From the NCBI GenBank assembly GCA_015067895.1, contig SVLP01000040.1, forward strand, positions 1-20,925: DNA of 20,925 bases, written 5' to 3'. A model generated the notes under the pieces. That model did not search any database and was not told the origin of the DNA. It saw only the letters and a list, made by a program, of their open reading frames with translations. This document shows, piece by piece, positions 13,829-20,580 of this stretch. The translations under genes and the position numbers were made by a program. This DNA comes from Oscillospiraceae bacterium. Lineage in GTDB: Bacteria; Bacillota_A; Clostridia; Oscillospirales; Oscillospiraceae. Positions within the stretch are counted from its first letter, which is position 1; each line of letters begins with the position of its first letter.

Positions 13829-14665
13829 TCAGGAAACCTTTTTGCGGGAAACGAACGAAACAGAGAAGATGGCGGCCAGGCACAGGCTGATGGCCGCGCC
13901 GGTGGACGCGCCCAGATGATAGGAGATCGTAAGGCCCAGCATGGATGCCAGCAGGGCGAAGAGCACGCTGAAGCCATGGTACTGGCGCAGGTTCTTCGAC
14001 ACGTTCCGGGCGGAGGCTGCAGGCAGCACCAGCAGGGAATTGAGCATCAGCAGACCCACCCAGTTGATGGCCAGGGTCACCACCACCGCGATGCAGACCG
14101 TGAAGCCGGTCTGGGTGGTCTTGACCTTCAGTCCCCGGGAGGAGGCCAGCTGGGGATGGACGGACACCAGGATCAGGCGGTTGCCGAAGAGCACCCAGAA
14201 CACTGCCACGCACAGCAGAACACAGGCCAGCACACCGATCTCGGCGGGAGTCACGGAGAGCACGTCACCGATCAGGTACTTGTTGTACTTGGTGAAGCTG
14301 CCGCCGCCCAGCGTCGCGATGAAGATGCCCAACGCCACGGCAGTACTGGAGAACACACCGATCAGGGTGTCCGCCGCCTGATTGCTGCGGCTGCGGACGT
14401 AGGAAAACAGCAGCGCGAAGGCCACGGAGAAGGCCACCGCCACCGGGGTGGGCGCCAGGCCGCAGATGCAGCCGATGGCGATGCCGGTGAAGGCCGAGTG
14501 GCCCAGGGCATCGGAGAAGAAGCTCATGCGGCCCGTGACGATCATGGTGGACAAAAGACCAAAGAGGGGAGCGAGCAGCAGCAGGGCCAGCAGGGCGTTC
14601 TTCATGAAGTCCCAGTGGAGCATCTCAAAGGGCAGCGCGTCCCAGAGGGTATACCAGATGTTCAT
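13829..14665 (-). CDS. znuB: Zinc ABC transporter permease (ABC-3 family)
   Basis: Membrane subunit of a zinc (possibly manganese) importer. 278 residues with about eight hydrophobic segments; ABC-3 hallmarks are MSFFSDALGHSAFTGIAIG near residue 47, GVFSSTAVALGIFI, and NWVGLLMLNSLLVLPAASAR, then a C-terminal SYHLGASTGAAI segment. Start ATG 14665 shares its first base with the znuC stop (TGATG), so translation is coupled. An open reading continues upstream in this frame, but it is znuC read out of frame. The C-terminus is short and basic (SRKKVS). Confidence 0.94.
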   Translation of the reverse strand: MNIWYTLWDALPFEMLHWDFMKNALLALLLLAPLFGLLSTMIVTGRMSFFSDALGHSAFTGIAIGCICGLAPTPVAVAFSVAFALLFSYVRSRSNQAADTLIGVFSSTAVALGIFIATLGGGSFTKYNKYLIGDVLSVTPAEIGVLACVLLCVAVFWVLFGNRLILVSVHPQLASSRGLKVKTTQTGFTVCIAVVVTLAINWVGLLMLNSLLVLPAASARNVSKNLRQYHGFSVLFALLASMLGLTISYHLGASTGAAISLCLAAIFSVSFVSRKKVS

Positions 14666-15414
14666 CACTTGCCCTCCTTCATGTGGAATGCGGTGCGGAA
14701 TTCGGAGGAATCCAGAACCTCCTCCGGCGTGCCCTGGAGCTTGACCTCGTGATCGATGAGCACCACCCGGTCGGCATACCGCGGGAGCATGGAAAAATCG
14801 TGGGTGGTCATGAGGATGGACAGGTCGTAGTCCTTGCGGATCTCGTCCAGCATGTCCATGAGCCCGGTCTGACCTTCGATGTCCACGCCGGACAGGGGCT
14901 CGTCCAGGATCAGGATGTTGGGCATGGGCTCCAACGCCAGGGCCAGCAGCACCCGCTGGAGCTCGCCGCCGGAGAGGGTGCCCACCCGCTTGTCGATGAG
15001 CTCCTCGCCGTGCACCCGATCCAGGCATTCCAGGATCAGTTCCCGGTCAGTCTTCGACGCACCCAGAAAGGCCGGGCGGCGGCTGAGACAGCAGGCGAAG
15101 AGGTCGCTGACGCTCAGCGGATCGCCGGGGTCGAAGTTGGGGGACTGGGGCACATAGCCGATCCGGGCCTTGGCCCGGCGGGCACCGGGAACGGAGAAGA
15201 TGATGTTGCCGTCGAACTCCCGCTCGCCCAGCAGGGCCTTGAGGAGGGTGGACTTGCCTGCGCCGTTGGGGCCGATCAGGGCCACCAGCTGGCCGCAGTG
15301 GACATGGAGGTTCACATCCTTGAGGATCTTGTCGCCGCCGATCTTCACGGAGACATTTTGCACCTTCAGGCAGCAGGAGTCGTGACAGCCGCCGCTGTGG
15401 AACAGGTTTATCAT
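14665..15414 (-). CDS. znuC: Zinc ABC transporter ATP-binding protein
   Basis: Cytoplasmic ATPase that powers the importer. 249 residues: Walker A GPNGAGKST at 48-56, Q-loop near YVPQSP, signature LSGGE at 147-151, Walker B ILILDEP at 167-173, switch His in TTHDFSMLPRYADRV. The N-terminal 17 residues (MINLFHSGGCHDSCCLK) precede the usual start of the fold and are rich in Cys and His, a possible metal-sensing or metal-handling extension. Start ATG 15414 follows GGAGG and overlaps the znuA stop by 4 nt (ATGA). Zinc specificity is taken from the partner binding protein. Confidence 0.95.
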   Translation of the reverse strand: MINLFHSGGCHDSCCLKVQNVSVKIGGDKILKDVNLHVHCGQLVALIGPNGAGKSTLLKALLGEREFDGNIIFSVPGARRAKARIGYVPQSPNFDPGDPLSVSDLFACCLSRRPAFLGASKTDRELILECLDRVHGEELIDKRVGTLSGGELQRVLLALALEPMPNILILDEPLSGVDIEGQTGLMDMLDEIRKDYDLSILMTTHDFSMLPRYADRVVLIDHEVKLQGTPEEVLDSSEFRTAFHMKEGK

Positions 15415-16292
15415 TGCAGTGCCTCCTTCAGGTTGTCGATGTTGGCATACATCGCGGCGAAATAGTCGTCGCCGGACATGGCCATAGAGAGGATGGAGAG
15501 GTTTGCGCCGGTCTCGGCGGCGATGATGGAGGCCGCAGACCCGGAGCCGTTCTCCTCCACGAAGATGGCACGGATGCCGTGGCGGCGAACCTCCTCCACC
15601 AGATGGATCAGCTCCTTTGCCGAAGCCTCGGAGCCGGATTCCTCCTCGATGGCTTCCACGATCTCGATGCCGAATTCGTGGGCAAGATAGGTGAAGCCGT
15701 CGTGGAAGGTCAGGATCTCGTGATTGGTAAGACCCGAGAGCTGTTTTCTGCCGTAGTCCTCCAGCTCCTGAAGGTCATGGAGCAAACCGGCGAGATTTTC
15801 TTCGAAAAGCTCTGCATGCTCGGGATATTCATCGGAAAGCCCGGCGCAGATGTTCTCTGCCTGAGCCATGGCACAGACAGGGGAGAGCCAGAGGTGGGGG
15901 TCGTGCTCATGCTCGTGATGATGCTCTTCTTCCTCACCCTCGTGGTGGTGATGGTGGCCGCCCTCCAGAAGCGCGATGCCCTCGGAGGAGTCGATGACCC
16001 GGTGGGCGGAGCTCAGGGCATCGCCCAGAAATTCCTCCAGCCCCGCGCCGGAGAGCACCACGACCCGGGCACCCTCGATGGCCTTCATCTGGCGAACGGT
16101 CAGGGTGTAGTCGTGCAGGCACGAGACGGATTCCGTGACCAGCCGGGTCACGGTCAGGCCGGAGCCTTCGACGATCCGGGCGGTGAACTGATAAACGGGC
16201 AGGGTGGTGGCGGCGATCTGAGCCTGGGGCGCAGGGGCACAGGCGGACAGCAGCAATGCCGCGCAGAGTAGGATGGGTACGATTTTTTTCAT
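15411..16292 (-). CDS. znuA: Zinc-binding lipoprotein of the ABC transporter (ZnuA/AdcA family)
   Basis: Extracytoplasmic solute-binding lipoprotein that delivers zinc to ZnuB. 293 residues: signal peptide with lipobox LSAC (lipid-bearing Cys18); first metal His in SCLHDYTL (H60); a His/Glu-rich flexible loop at 113-130 with ten His residues; then HDPHLWLSP, and the later FHDGFTYLAHEFG and ENGSGSAA regions of cluster A-I proteins. The His-rich loop is the feature that separates zinc from manganese members. Start ATG 16292 (MKKIVPILLC) follows AGGATG; an upstream in-frame start at 16334 would not begin with a signal peptide. First gene of znuACB. Confidence 0.95.
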   Translation of the reverse strand: MKKIVPILLCAALLLSACAPAPQAQIAATTLPVYQFTARIVEGSGLTVTRLVTESVSCLHDYTLTVRQMKAIEGARVVVLSGAGLEEFLGDALSSAHRVIDSSEGIALLEGGHHHHHEGEEEEHHHEHEHDPHLWLSPVCAMAQAENICAGLSDEYPEHAELFEENLAGLLHDLQELEDYGRKQLSGLTNHEILTFHDGFTYLAHEFGIEIVEAIEEESGSEASAKELIHLVEEVRRHGIRAIFVEENGSGSAASIIAAETGANLSILSMAMSGDDYFAAMYANIDNLKEALQ

Positions 16293-16325
16293 GGGGATAC
16301 ATCCTGTCTTGATTAAGGTGAACCA

Positions 16326-16354
16326 ACTATACACATACGGGCCGAAAAAGTCAA
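16326..16354 (-). promoter_or_regulatory. Promoter for znuACB
   Basis: Minus strand: TTGACT (16354-16349), 17-bp spacer, TATAGT (16331-16326), about 35 nt before the znuA ATG. No Bacillus-type Zur box (TCGTAATNATTACGA) is visible between it and the gene. Confidence 0.82.
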
Positions 16355-16382
16355 GAAAAAGAGGATCGCACAGCGATCCTCT
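16355..16382 (-). terminator. Terminator after the 77-residue protein gene
   Basis: AGAGGATCG / CGATCCTCT (16382-16374 and 16368-16360, minus strand) with a 5-nt loop is followed by TTTTCTTG. The T-run runs directly into the znuA -35 (TTGACT). Confidence 0.9.
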
Positions 16383-16397
16383 TGGTATGTACTGAGC

Positions 16398-16631
16398 TTA
16401 CTCGTGGGCAGCCATCCAGTCCTTGACCTTGGTCTTGGCCAGACGCTCGATGTCCTCGCCAGCGTGGCCGGATGCCTCACCGCCGCAGAAGTACAGGAAG
16501 TACAGTCCGCCGGGAGTCTGGTACAGGGTCTCCTCGAAACCGGCAGGATCGCCAAAGTAACCATGGGTGGTCTTCTTGACCAGAGTAGCGGTCTCGGTGT
16601 CGTACTCCTTCTTGCAGATGATCTTCTTCAC
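16398..16631 (-). CDS. Small conserved protein of unknown function
   Basis: 77 residues, soluble. The start is GTG 16631, 8 nt after AAAGGAGG; an ATG at 16736 lies upstream of the promoter and cannot be the start. The pattern KKEYDTETATLV, then HGYFGDPAGFEETLYQT, then GGLYFLYFCGGEAS and a C-terminal D-I-E-R-L...V-K-D-W-M belongs to a small protein family that I recall from many Clostridia and their mobile elements, in which the KxYDTETA, FEETLY and YFLYxxGG blocks are conserved. Function unknown. It has its own promoter and terminator, so it is a single-gene unit. Confidence 0.85.
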   Translation of the reverse strand: MKKIICKKEYDTETATLVKKTTHGYFGDPAGFEETLYQTPGGLYFLYFCGGEASGHAGEDIERLAKTKVKDWMAAHE

Positions 16632-16667
16632 AGAACAAACCTCCTTTACAGTGAGATAACAGGATGT

Positions 16668-16695
16668 ATTATACACAATTCTGTTCAAAATGCAA
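16668..16695 (-). promoter_or_regulatory. Promoter for the 77-residue protein gene
   Basis: Minus strand: TTGCAT (16695-16690), 16-bp spacer, consensus TATAAT (16673-16668), then AAAGGAGG and the GTG start. Confidence 0.75.
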
Positions 16696-16701
16696 GGAAA
16701 A

Positions 16702-16719
16702 TTTTCGCTAAAGCGAAAA
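16702..16719. terminator. Short hairpin with T-runs on both sides
   Basis: TTTTCGCT / AGCGAAAA (16702-16709 and 16712-16719) form a symmetric stem. The minus strand continues AAAATTTTCC, then the -35 at 16695; the plus strand continues CTTTTTG. It could be a second terminator of the LRR gene, or an upstream promoter element. Confidence 0.5.
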
Positions 16720-16801
16720 CTTTTTGCCTGTTGCACAGCTTACGACTGGGAAATACTGGAATATTTTGTGGGCAGAATTGTACAGATTTCCCAAAAGGGA
16801 A

Positions 16802-16821
16802 AAACAGGGAGCAGATCCCTT
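16802..16821 (-). terminator. Terminator of the zinc-ribbon/LRR gene
   Basis: On the minus strand AGGGA (16821-16817) and TCCCT (16811-16807) pair around a 5-nt loop and are followed by GTTTTTCCC, about 19 nt past the stop codon. The stem is short, so strength is uncertain; TTTCCC/GGGAAA nearby could add a second stem. Confidence 0.6.
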
Positions 16822-16839
16822 TGTCACGGAGGGAGAATC

Positions 16840-17655
16840 TCAGCCCTCTGAGCCGTGGTAGTAATTGCCATCGAGACACACGGCGGTGGTGAAGGGGGTG
16901 ATGTAGCCGCTGTACAGGGCGTTCCAGTCCTCAAAGATGCCGCCGTAGAAGATGTAGAGCAGGCTGGCGCAGTCGTCAAAGCAGCCGCTTGCGATGTGCT
17001 CCACGGAGACGGGGACATAGATGGCCTCCAGATTGACACAGCCGTCGAAGGCGTCCGTACCGATGGACGTCACCCCGTCGGGCAGGAACAGGCCCCGCAG
17101 ATTCGTACAGCCGGAGAAGGCCATGGAGCCGATGGTGGTGACGGAATCGGGAAGCAGGATGGTGGTCAGATCGGTGCAGTCCTGGAAGCAGCCGGGGCCG
17201 ATGTGGGTCACCTGCTCGCCGCCGATGGTCTCGGGGATCCGAAGGATGGGGCTTCCGTCCCACTTCTCGGGCAGGAACATCAGGGTGTTCTCCACCACGG
17301 CGAAGCAGCCCTCGTCGGCCACAGCGGGCAGGGATTCGGGGATCCAGTCCTCCAGAGGGGTATCCTCGTGGAAGCCGGGCTCCGGGACGGCGAATTCGAT
17401 GTCACTGACGATATAATTCACCGCCGCCCCGATCAGGAAAACCAGGAAGACCACCACAGGGATCACGACTGCCAGAGCGCAGCAGCAGCCCTTGGAGCCC
17501 TTCGTCTTATTGGGGGGATCGTAGGGGGTATGGGTTCCGCGGTACTCGGCGGAGGAGTCCCGGGGCGCGGTATAGGCCGTGCGGCAGCGGCAGCCGCAGG
17601 TGGGACAGCGGTCGGCATTCAAAGCAAGCACGGTGCCGCAGATGGAGCATTTCAT
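16840..17655 (-). CDS. Membrane-anchored BspA-type leucine-rich repeat protein with N-terminal zinc ribbon
   Basis: 271 residues. The N-terminus is a four-cysteine ribbon (C3, C6, C17, C20), then a Pro/Thr-rich linker (21-56), a CCC motif (57-59) and one membrane helix (about 60-83). The outer part has LRR_5 repeats between about 150 and 235, each with the pattern IGxxCFxxCxxLxxIxLPDSV (split: IGPGCFQDCTDLTTILLP, IGSMAFSGCTNLRGLFLP, IGTDAFDGCVNLEAIYVP, IASGCFDDCASLLYIFYG). Topology: ribbon inside, LRR outside. Such repeats often bind proteins or surfaces; ligand unknown. Start ATG 17655 follows AGAGGTGAT. Divergent from the GNAT gene. Confidence 0.9.
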   Translation of the reverse strand: MKCSICGTVLALNADRCPTCGCRCRTAYTAPRDSSAEYRGTHTPYDPPNKTKGSKGCCCALAVVIPVVVFLVFLIGAAVNYIVSDIEFAVPEPGFHEDTPLEDWIPESLPAVADEGCFAVVENTLMFLPEKWDGSPILRIPETIGGEQVTHIGPGCFQDCTDLTTILLPDSVTTIGSMAFSGCTNLRGLFLPDGVTSIGTDAFDGCVNLEAIYVPVSVEHIASGCFDDCASLLYIFYGGIFEDWNALYSGYITPFTTAVCLDGNYYHGSEG

Positions 17656-17677
17656 ATGGTATCACCTCTTGTGAGCC

Positions 17678-17706
17678 ATCATAACATATTTTTTCTCCCG
17701 TTGCAA
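17678..17706 (-). promoter_or_regulatory. Promoter for the LRR gene (shares its -35)
   Basis: Minus strand: TTGCAA (17706-17701), 17-bp spacer, TATGAT (17683-17678), about 23 nt before the start codon. Confidence 0.75.
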
Positions 17707-17729
17707 CTGTGCATTCCGTGTGCTATACT
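17701..17729 (+). promoter_or_regulatory. Promoter for the GNAT gene (shares its -35)
   Basis: Plus strand: TTGCAA (17701-17706), 17-bp spacer, TATACT (17724-17729) with TGC before it (extended -10). The -35 bases are the same six used by the divergent LRR promoter, possible because TTGCAA is its own reverse complement. Confidence 0.75.
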
Positions 17730-17749
17730 ATATCATGAGGTGATTTGGT

Positions 17750-18391
17750 TTGAAGGATATCCCCCTGTTCGACACGGAGACCGGCGTATCCACGCTGGTG
17801 CTGAAGGAAATACCCTACAAGCAGGTCGCCTATGTCCGGGTGCAGTCTGTGCAGCCCGGCGGGCTTCGGGAGCATCTGACCGAATGCGTCAGCTTCTGCC
17901 GGATGTGCGGAGCCGAGCGGGTCTATGCCGCCGGTCATGAGGAGCTGGCCCAGTGGCCGCAGTACTGCCAGGTGCTCCCCATGGCTCTGAGCTGGGTCGA
18001 TGACGGCGATCCCGGCGCGAACCTGTTCCCGGTGACGGAGGAGACCGTGAAGCAGTGGCGGGACATCTATAATGAGAAGATGGCTCCCGTGGACAACAGT
18101 GCCACCATGACGGCCCGGGACGAGAAGGAGATCCTCTCCGGCGGAGCCTACTTCGTCCATGAACGCGGAGCGCTTCTCGGCATCGGCTGGATGAAGGGAA
18201 GCGAGCTGCTGTGCATTGCATCCGTGAAGCCGGGAAGCGGCGAGCGGGTGCTGAGGACCCTGCTGACCGTGGCGGACTCAGACCGGATCACCCTGGAGGT
18301 GGCTTCGACCAATACGCGGGCCATCCGACTTTATGAAAGACTGGGCTTTTTCCAATGGGGGGAGGCCCGGAGCTGGTATACCATCTATTAA
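17750..18391 (+). CDS. GNAT-family N-acetyltransferase
   Basis: 213 residues. Start is TTG 17750 after GAGGTGAT; no ATG near. Residues 1-100 are an unassigned N-terminal half (GVSTLVLKEIPYKQVAYVRVQ). The C-terminal half has the GNAT core: GAYFVHERGALLGIGWM, a degenerate acetyl-CoA loop SVKPGSGERVL (fits Q/RxxGxG/A only loosely), LEVASTNTRAIRLYERLGFF (strand 6 and helix 4), then SWY near the end. Substrate unknown. The weak CoA loop leaves some doubt about activity. Co-transcribed with the small membrane protein 12 nt downstream. Confidence 0.85.
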   Translation: MKDIPLFDTETGVSTLVLKEIPYKQVAYVRVQSVQPGGLREHLTECVSFCRMCGAERVYAAGHEELAQWPQYCQVLPMALSWVDDGDPGANLFPVTEETVKQWRDIYNEKMAPVDNSATMTARDEKEILSGGAYFVHERGALLGIGWMKGSELLCIASVKPGSGERVLRTLLTVADSDRITLEVASTNTRAIRLYERLGFFQWGEARSWYTIY

Positions 18392-18403
18392 GGAGGAACA
18401 AAT

Positions 18404-18685
18404 ATGATTACGACACTCTCCCTGATCGTATTCATCGCGCAGCTGCTGTGCTGCATCTTCGTCAGGCACAAGGTGCTCAAGTATCTGCCTACCCTGCTGG
18501 TGGCAGTGGCCATCACCCTGACCGTGGTCGGCGGCACCACCGGTGACGTCAAGGCCGTCGATGTCATCAACGCCGTGGCCCTGGTGGAGGAGACCAAGGT
18601 GATGCTCATGAGCGGCCTGGCGGTTGGCATCTATCAGCTGGCCATGTGGATCCGGAATCGAAAGAACAATCTGCACAAAATCTGA
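18404..18685 (+). CDS. Small three-helix membrane protein, unknown function
   Basis: 93 residues starting at ATG 18404 after AGGAGG. Hydrophobic segments at about 3-20, 25-43 and 66-83; the loop VGGTTGDVKAVDVINAVALV between helices 2 and 3 contains the only charged stretch, and the tail (RNRKNNLHKI) is basic, so it should be cytoplasmic. No family recognised. It follows the GNAT gene by 12 nt and likely shares its promoter; no terminator is seen before the ylxM promoter. Confidence 0.75.
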   Translation: MITTLSLIVFIAQLLCCIFVRHKVLKYLPTLLVAVAITLTVVGGTTGDVKAVDVINAVALVEETKVMLMSGLAVGIYQLAMWIRNRKNNLHKI

Positions 18686-18717
18686 TAAAATAATTTTGCG
18701 GTGTAACGGAAAAACAC

Positions 18718-18746
18718 TTGACAAGCACGGTGCTCCATGCTATAAT
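18718..18746 (+). promoter_or_regulatory. Consensus sigma-A promoter for ylxM-ffh-rpsP
   Basis: Perfect -35 TTGACA (18718-18723), 17-bp spacer, perfect -10 TATAAT (18741-18746), with TGC before the -10 (extended -10). The strongest promoter by sequence in the window. Confidence 0.95.
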
Positions 18747-18753
18747 GCTCCAG

Positions 18754-18770
18754 GTATCAAGGTGTGATAC
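18754..18770 (+). other. 6-bp inverted repeat in the ylxM leader
   Basis: GTATCA (18754-18759) and TGATAC (18765-18770) flank AGGTG, starting near the expected transcription start. A competing pairing of CAAG and CTTG overlaps. It could be a short RNA hairpin before the GGAGG at 18776, or an operator half. Confidence 0.35.
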
Positions 18771-18789
18771 TTGACGGAGGAACCTGCCC

Positions 18790-19134
18790 ATGGATGGACT
18801 TGAACTGATCCTGCTGTACGACTACTACGGCAACCTGCTGACTGACCGCCAGCGCGAATGCTTCGAGCTGCGCTACTATCAGGATCTCTCCCTGGGTGAG
18901 ATCGGCGAGGAGCTGGGCATCAGCCGTCAGGGCGTTCACGACAACCTGAGCAGAACGGAAGCCCTCCTGCGCAACATGGAGCAAAAGACCGGCTGCGCAC
19001 GCCGGGATCAGAGCTGCCGCGCTGCGGCTGCCGCCATCCTGGCTGCTGCACAGAAGCTCAGCAACCATTCCGACACCGCTGTGTCCCAGCTGGCCGGTGA
19101 GATCATCGCCGCCGCCCGGGGACTGGAGGAGTAA
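18790..19134 (+). CDS. ylxM: YlxM-family SRP-associated HTH protein
   Basis: 114 residues. The YlxM/p13 family is encoded next to ffh in Gram-positive bacteria and modulates the signal recognition particle. Visible: LYDYYGNLLTDRQRECFELRYYQDLSLGEIGEELGISRQGVHDNL, a sigma-70 region 4-like helix-turn-helix at about 33-55. The C-terminal part (about 70-114) is Ala-rich and helical and longer than the shortest homologs. Start ATG 18790 follows GGAGG. ffh begins 5 nt after the stop codon, with the ffh ribosome binding site inside the ylxM end. Confidence 0.94.
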   Translation: MDGLELILLYDYYGNLLTDRQRECFELRYYQDLSLGEIGEELGISRQGVHDNLSRTEALLRNMEQKTGCARRDQSCRAAAAAILAAAQKLSNHSDTAVSQLAGEIIAAARGLEE

Positions 19135-19139
19135 CATAT

Positions 19140-20492
19140 ATGGCATTTGAAGGCTTAACTGAAAAATTAGGCTCGACCTTCAAAAAGCTGCGCGGCAAGG
19201 GCCGCCTGAAGGAGTCCGACGTCAAGGAGGCCATGCGCGAGATCCGTATGGCACTGCTGGAGGCGGACGTCAGCTACAAGGTCGTCAAGGACTTTATCAA
19301 GTCCGTCACCGCCCGGTGTGTGGACACCGAGGTTCTGGAGTCTCTGACTCCCTCCCAGATGATCGTCAAGATCGTCAACGAGGAGCTCACCAAGCTTATG
19401 GGCTCCGACGCAAAGCATATCACCACCAATCCCAACGGCCCCACCGTTGTGATGCTGGTCGGCCTGCAGGGCGCGGGCAAGACCACCAACGGCTCCAAGC
19501 TGGCTGGTCTGATGAAGCGCCAGGGCAGAAACCCCCTGCTGGTCGCCTGCGATATCTATCGTCCCGCCGCCATCACCCAGCTGAAGGTCTGCGGCGAGAA
19601 GCTGGGCATCCCCGTCTTCGAGAAGGGCACCCAGAACCCCGTTCAGACCGCCAAGGAGGCTGTCCTCTACGCCCGCCAGCGCGGTCACGACATGGTGTTC
19701 CTGGACACCGCCGGTCGTCTGCATGTGGACGAGGCTCTGATGAATGAGCTGAAGAACATCAAGGCCGAGGTCAAGCCCAACGAGATCATGCTGGTCGTCG
19801 ATGCCATGACCGGCCAGGACGCGGTCAACGCGGCCCAGAGCTTCAACGAGTGGCTGGACATCGACTCCGTCATGCTCAGTAAGCTCGACGGCGACGCCCG
19901 TGGCGGCGCGGCCCTGTCCGTCAAGGCCATCACCGGCAAGCCCATCAAGTTCGCCGGTATGGGCGAAAAGCTGGAGGACATCGAACAGTTCCATCCCGAC
20001 CGTATGGCAAGCCGGATCCTGGGTATGGGCGACATCCTCTCCCTGATCGAGAAGGCTGAGAAGGCATTCGATGCCAAGAAGGCTGCCGAGATGGAGGAAA
20101 AGCTGAAGTCCAACCGCTTCACCCTCCAGGATTTCTACGACCAGATGGTGCAGATGAAGTCCATGGGCTCCATGGAGGACATCCTGGCCCAGATGCCCGG
20201 CGGCGCGAGCCTGAAGGGCGTCAAGTTCGACGATAAGGCCATGGCCCGTCAGGAGGCCATCATCCTGTCCATGACCCCCAAGGAGCGGGAGAACCCCGAG
20301 ATCATCGGCGCGTCCCGCAAGAAGCGCATCGCCGCCGGCGCAGGCGTCCGCGTGGAGGAGGTCAACAAGCTGCTCAAGGCCTTTGAGCAGATGCGCAAAA
20401 TGATCCGCCAGTTCTCCTCTCCCGGCATGACCCGGAAGATGAAGCGCATGAAGGGCTTCGGCGGCGGATTCCCCGGCTTCCCGGGCATGTGA
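19140..20492 (+). CDS. ffh: Signal recognition particle GTPase Ffh (SRP54)
   Basis: Binds signal peptides of nascent membrane and secreted proteins and, with SRP RNA and FtsY, delivers ribosomes to SecYEG. 450 residues: N domain 1-100; G domain with G1 GLQGAGKTT (108-116), DIYRPAA (138-144), DTAGR (189-193) and SKLDGDARGG (247-256, with Ser where Thr is usual); M domain from about 300 with Met-rich helices (MVQMKSMGSMEDILAQMPGG), the RKKRIAAGAG RNA-binding motif and a Met/Gly-rich tail (GFGGGFPGFPGM). Ribosome binding site GGAGGAG overlaps the ylxM end. Confidence 0.98.
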   Translation: MAFEGLTEKLGSTFKKLRGKGRLKESDVKEAMREIRMALLEADVSYKVVKDFIKSVTARCVDTEVLESLTPSQMIVKIVNEELTKLMGSDAKHITTNPNGPTVVMLVGLQGAGKTTNGSKLAGLMKRQGRNPLLVACDIYRPAAITQLKVCGEKLGIPVFEKGTQNPVQTAKEAVLYARQRGHDMVFLDTAGRLHVDEALMNELKNIKAEVKPNEIMLVVDAMTGQDAVNAAQSFNEWLDIDSVMLSKLDGDARGGAALSVKAITGKPIKFAGMGEKLEDIEQFHPDRMASRILGMGDILSLIEKAEKAFDAKKAAEMEEKLKSNRFTLQDFYDQMVQMKSMGSMEDILAQMPGGASLKGVKFDDKAMARQEAIILSMTPKERENPEIIGASRKKRIAAGAGVRVEEVNKLLKAFEQMRKMIRQFSSPGMTRKMKRMKGFGGGFPGFPGM

Positions 20493-20502
20493 GCGAAGAT
20501 AT

Positions 20503-20580
20503 GAGATAAAAGATATTAGATATTAGATAAGCGTAAGACAAAGGCCTATCTAATATCTCATAACTCATATCTTATATCTC
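20503..20580. repeat. AT-rich long hairpin between ffh and rpsP
   Basis: Outer arms 20503-20516 and 20567-20580 pair over 14 bp with one mismatch; inner arms 20518-20529 and 20547-20558 (AGATATTAGATA and complement) pair perfectly over 12 bp, with an 8-nt bulge on one side and a 17-nt loop. The sequence is built from GATAT/TAGATA units. Seven A residues follow on the plus strand, so it is not an intrinsic terminator in the operon's direction. Probably a small mobile or repetitive palindrome; an RNA-processing or stability element is the alternative. Confidence 0.8.

Noticed and set aside
14666..15028. N-terminal extension of znuB reading 121 codons into znuC
   Set aside because: The added sequence is Arg/Ala/Gly/Pro-rich out-of-frame znuC. 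The ATG at 14665 with TGATG coupling is the normal start.
16314..16327. DtxR/MntR-like site TTAAGGTGAACCAA near the znuA promoter
   Set aside because: Only GGT...ACC is symmetric; too weak to call a metalloregulator site.
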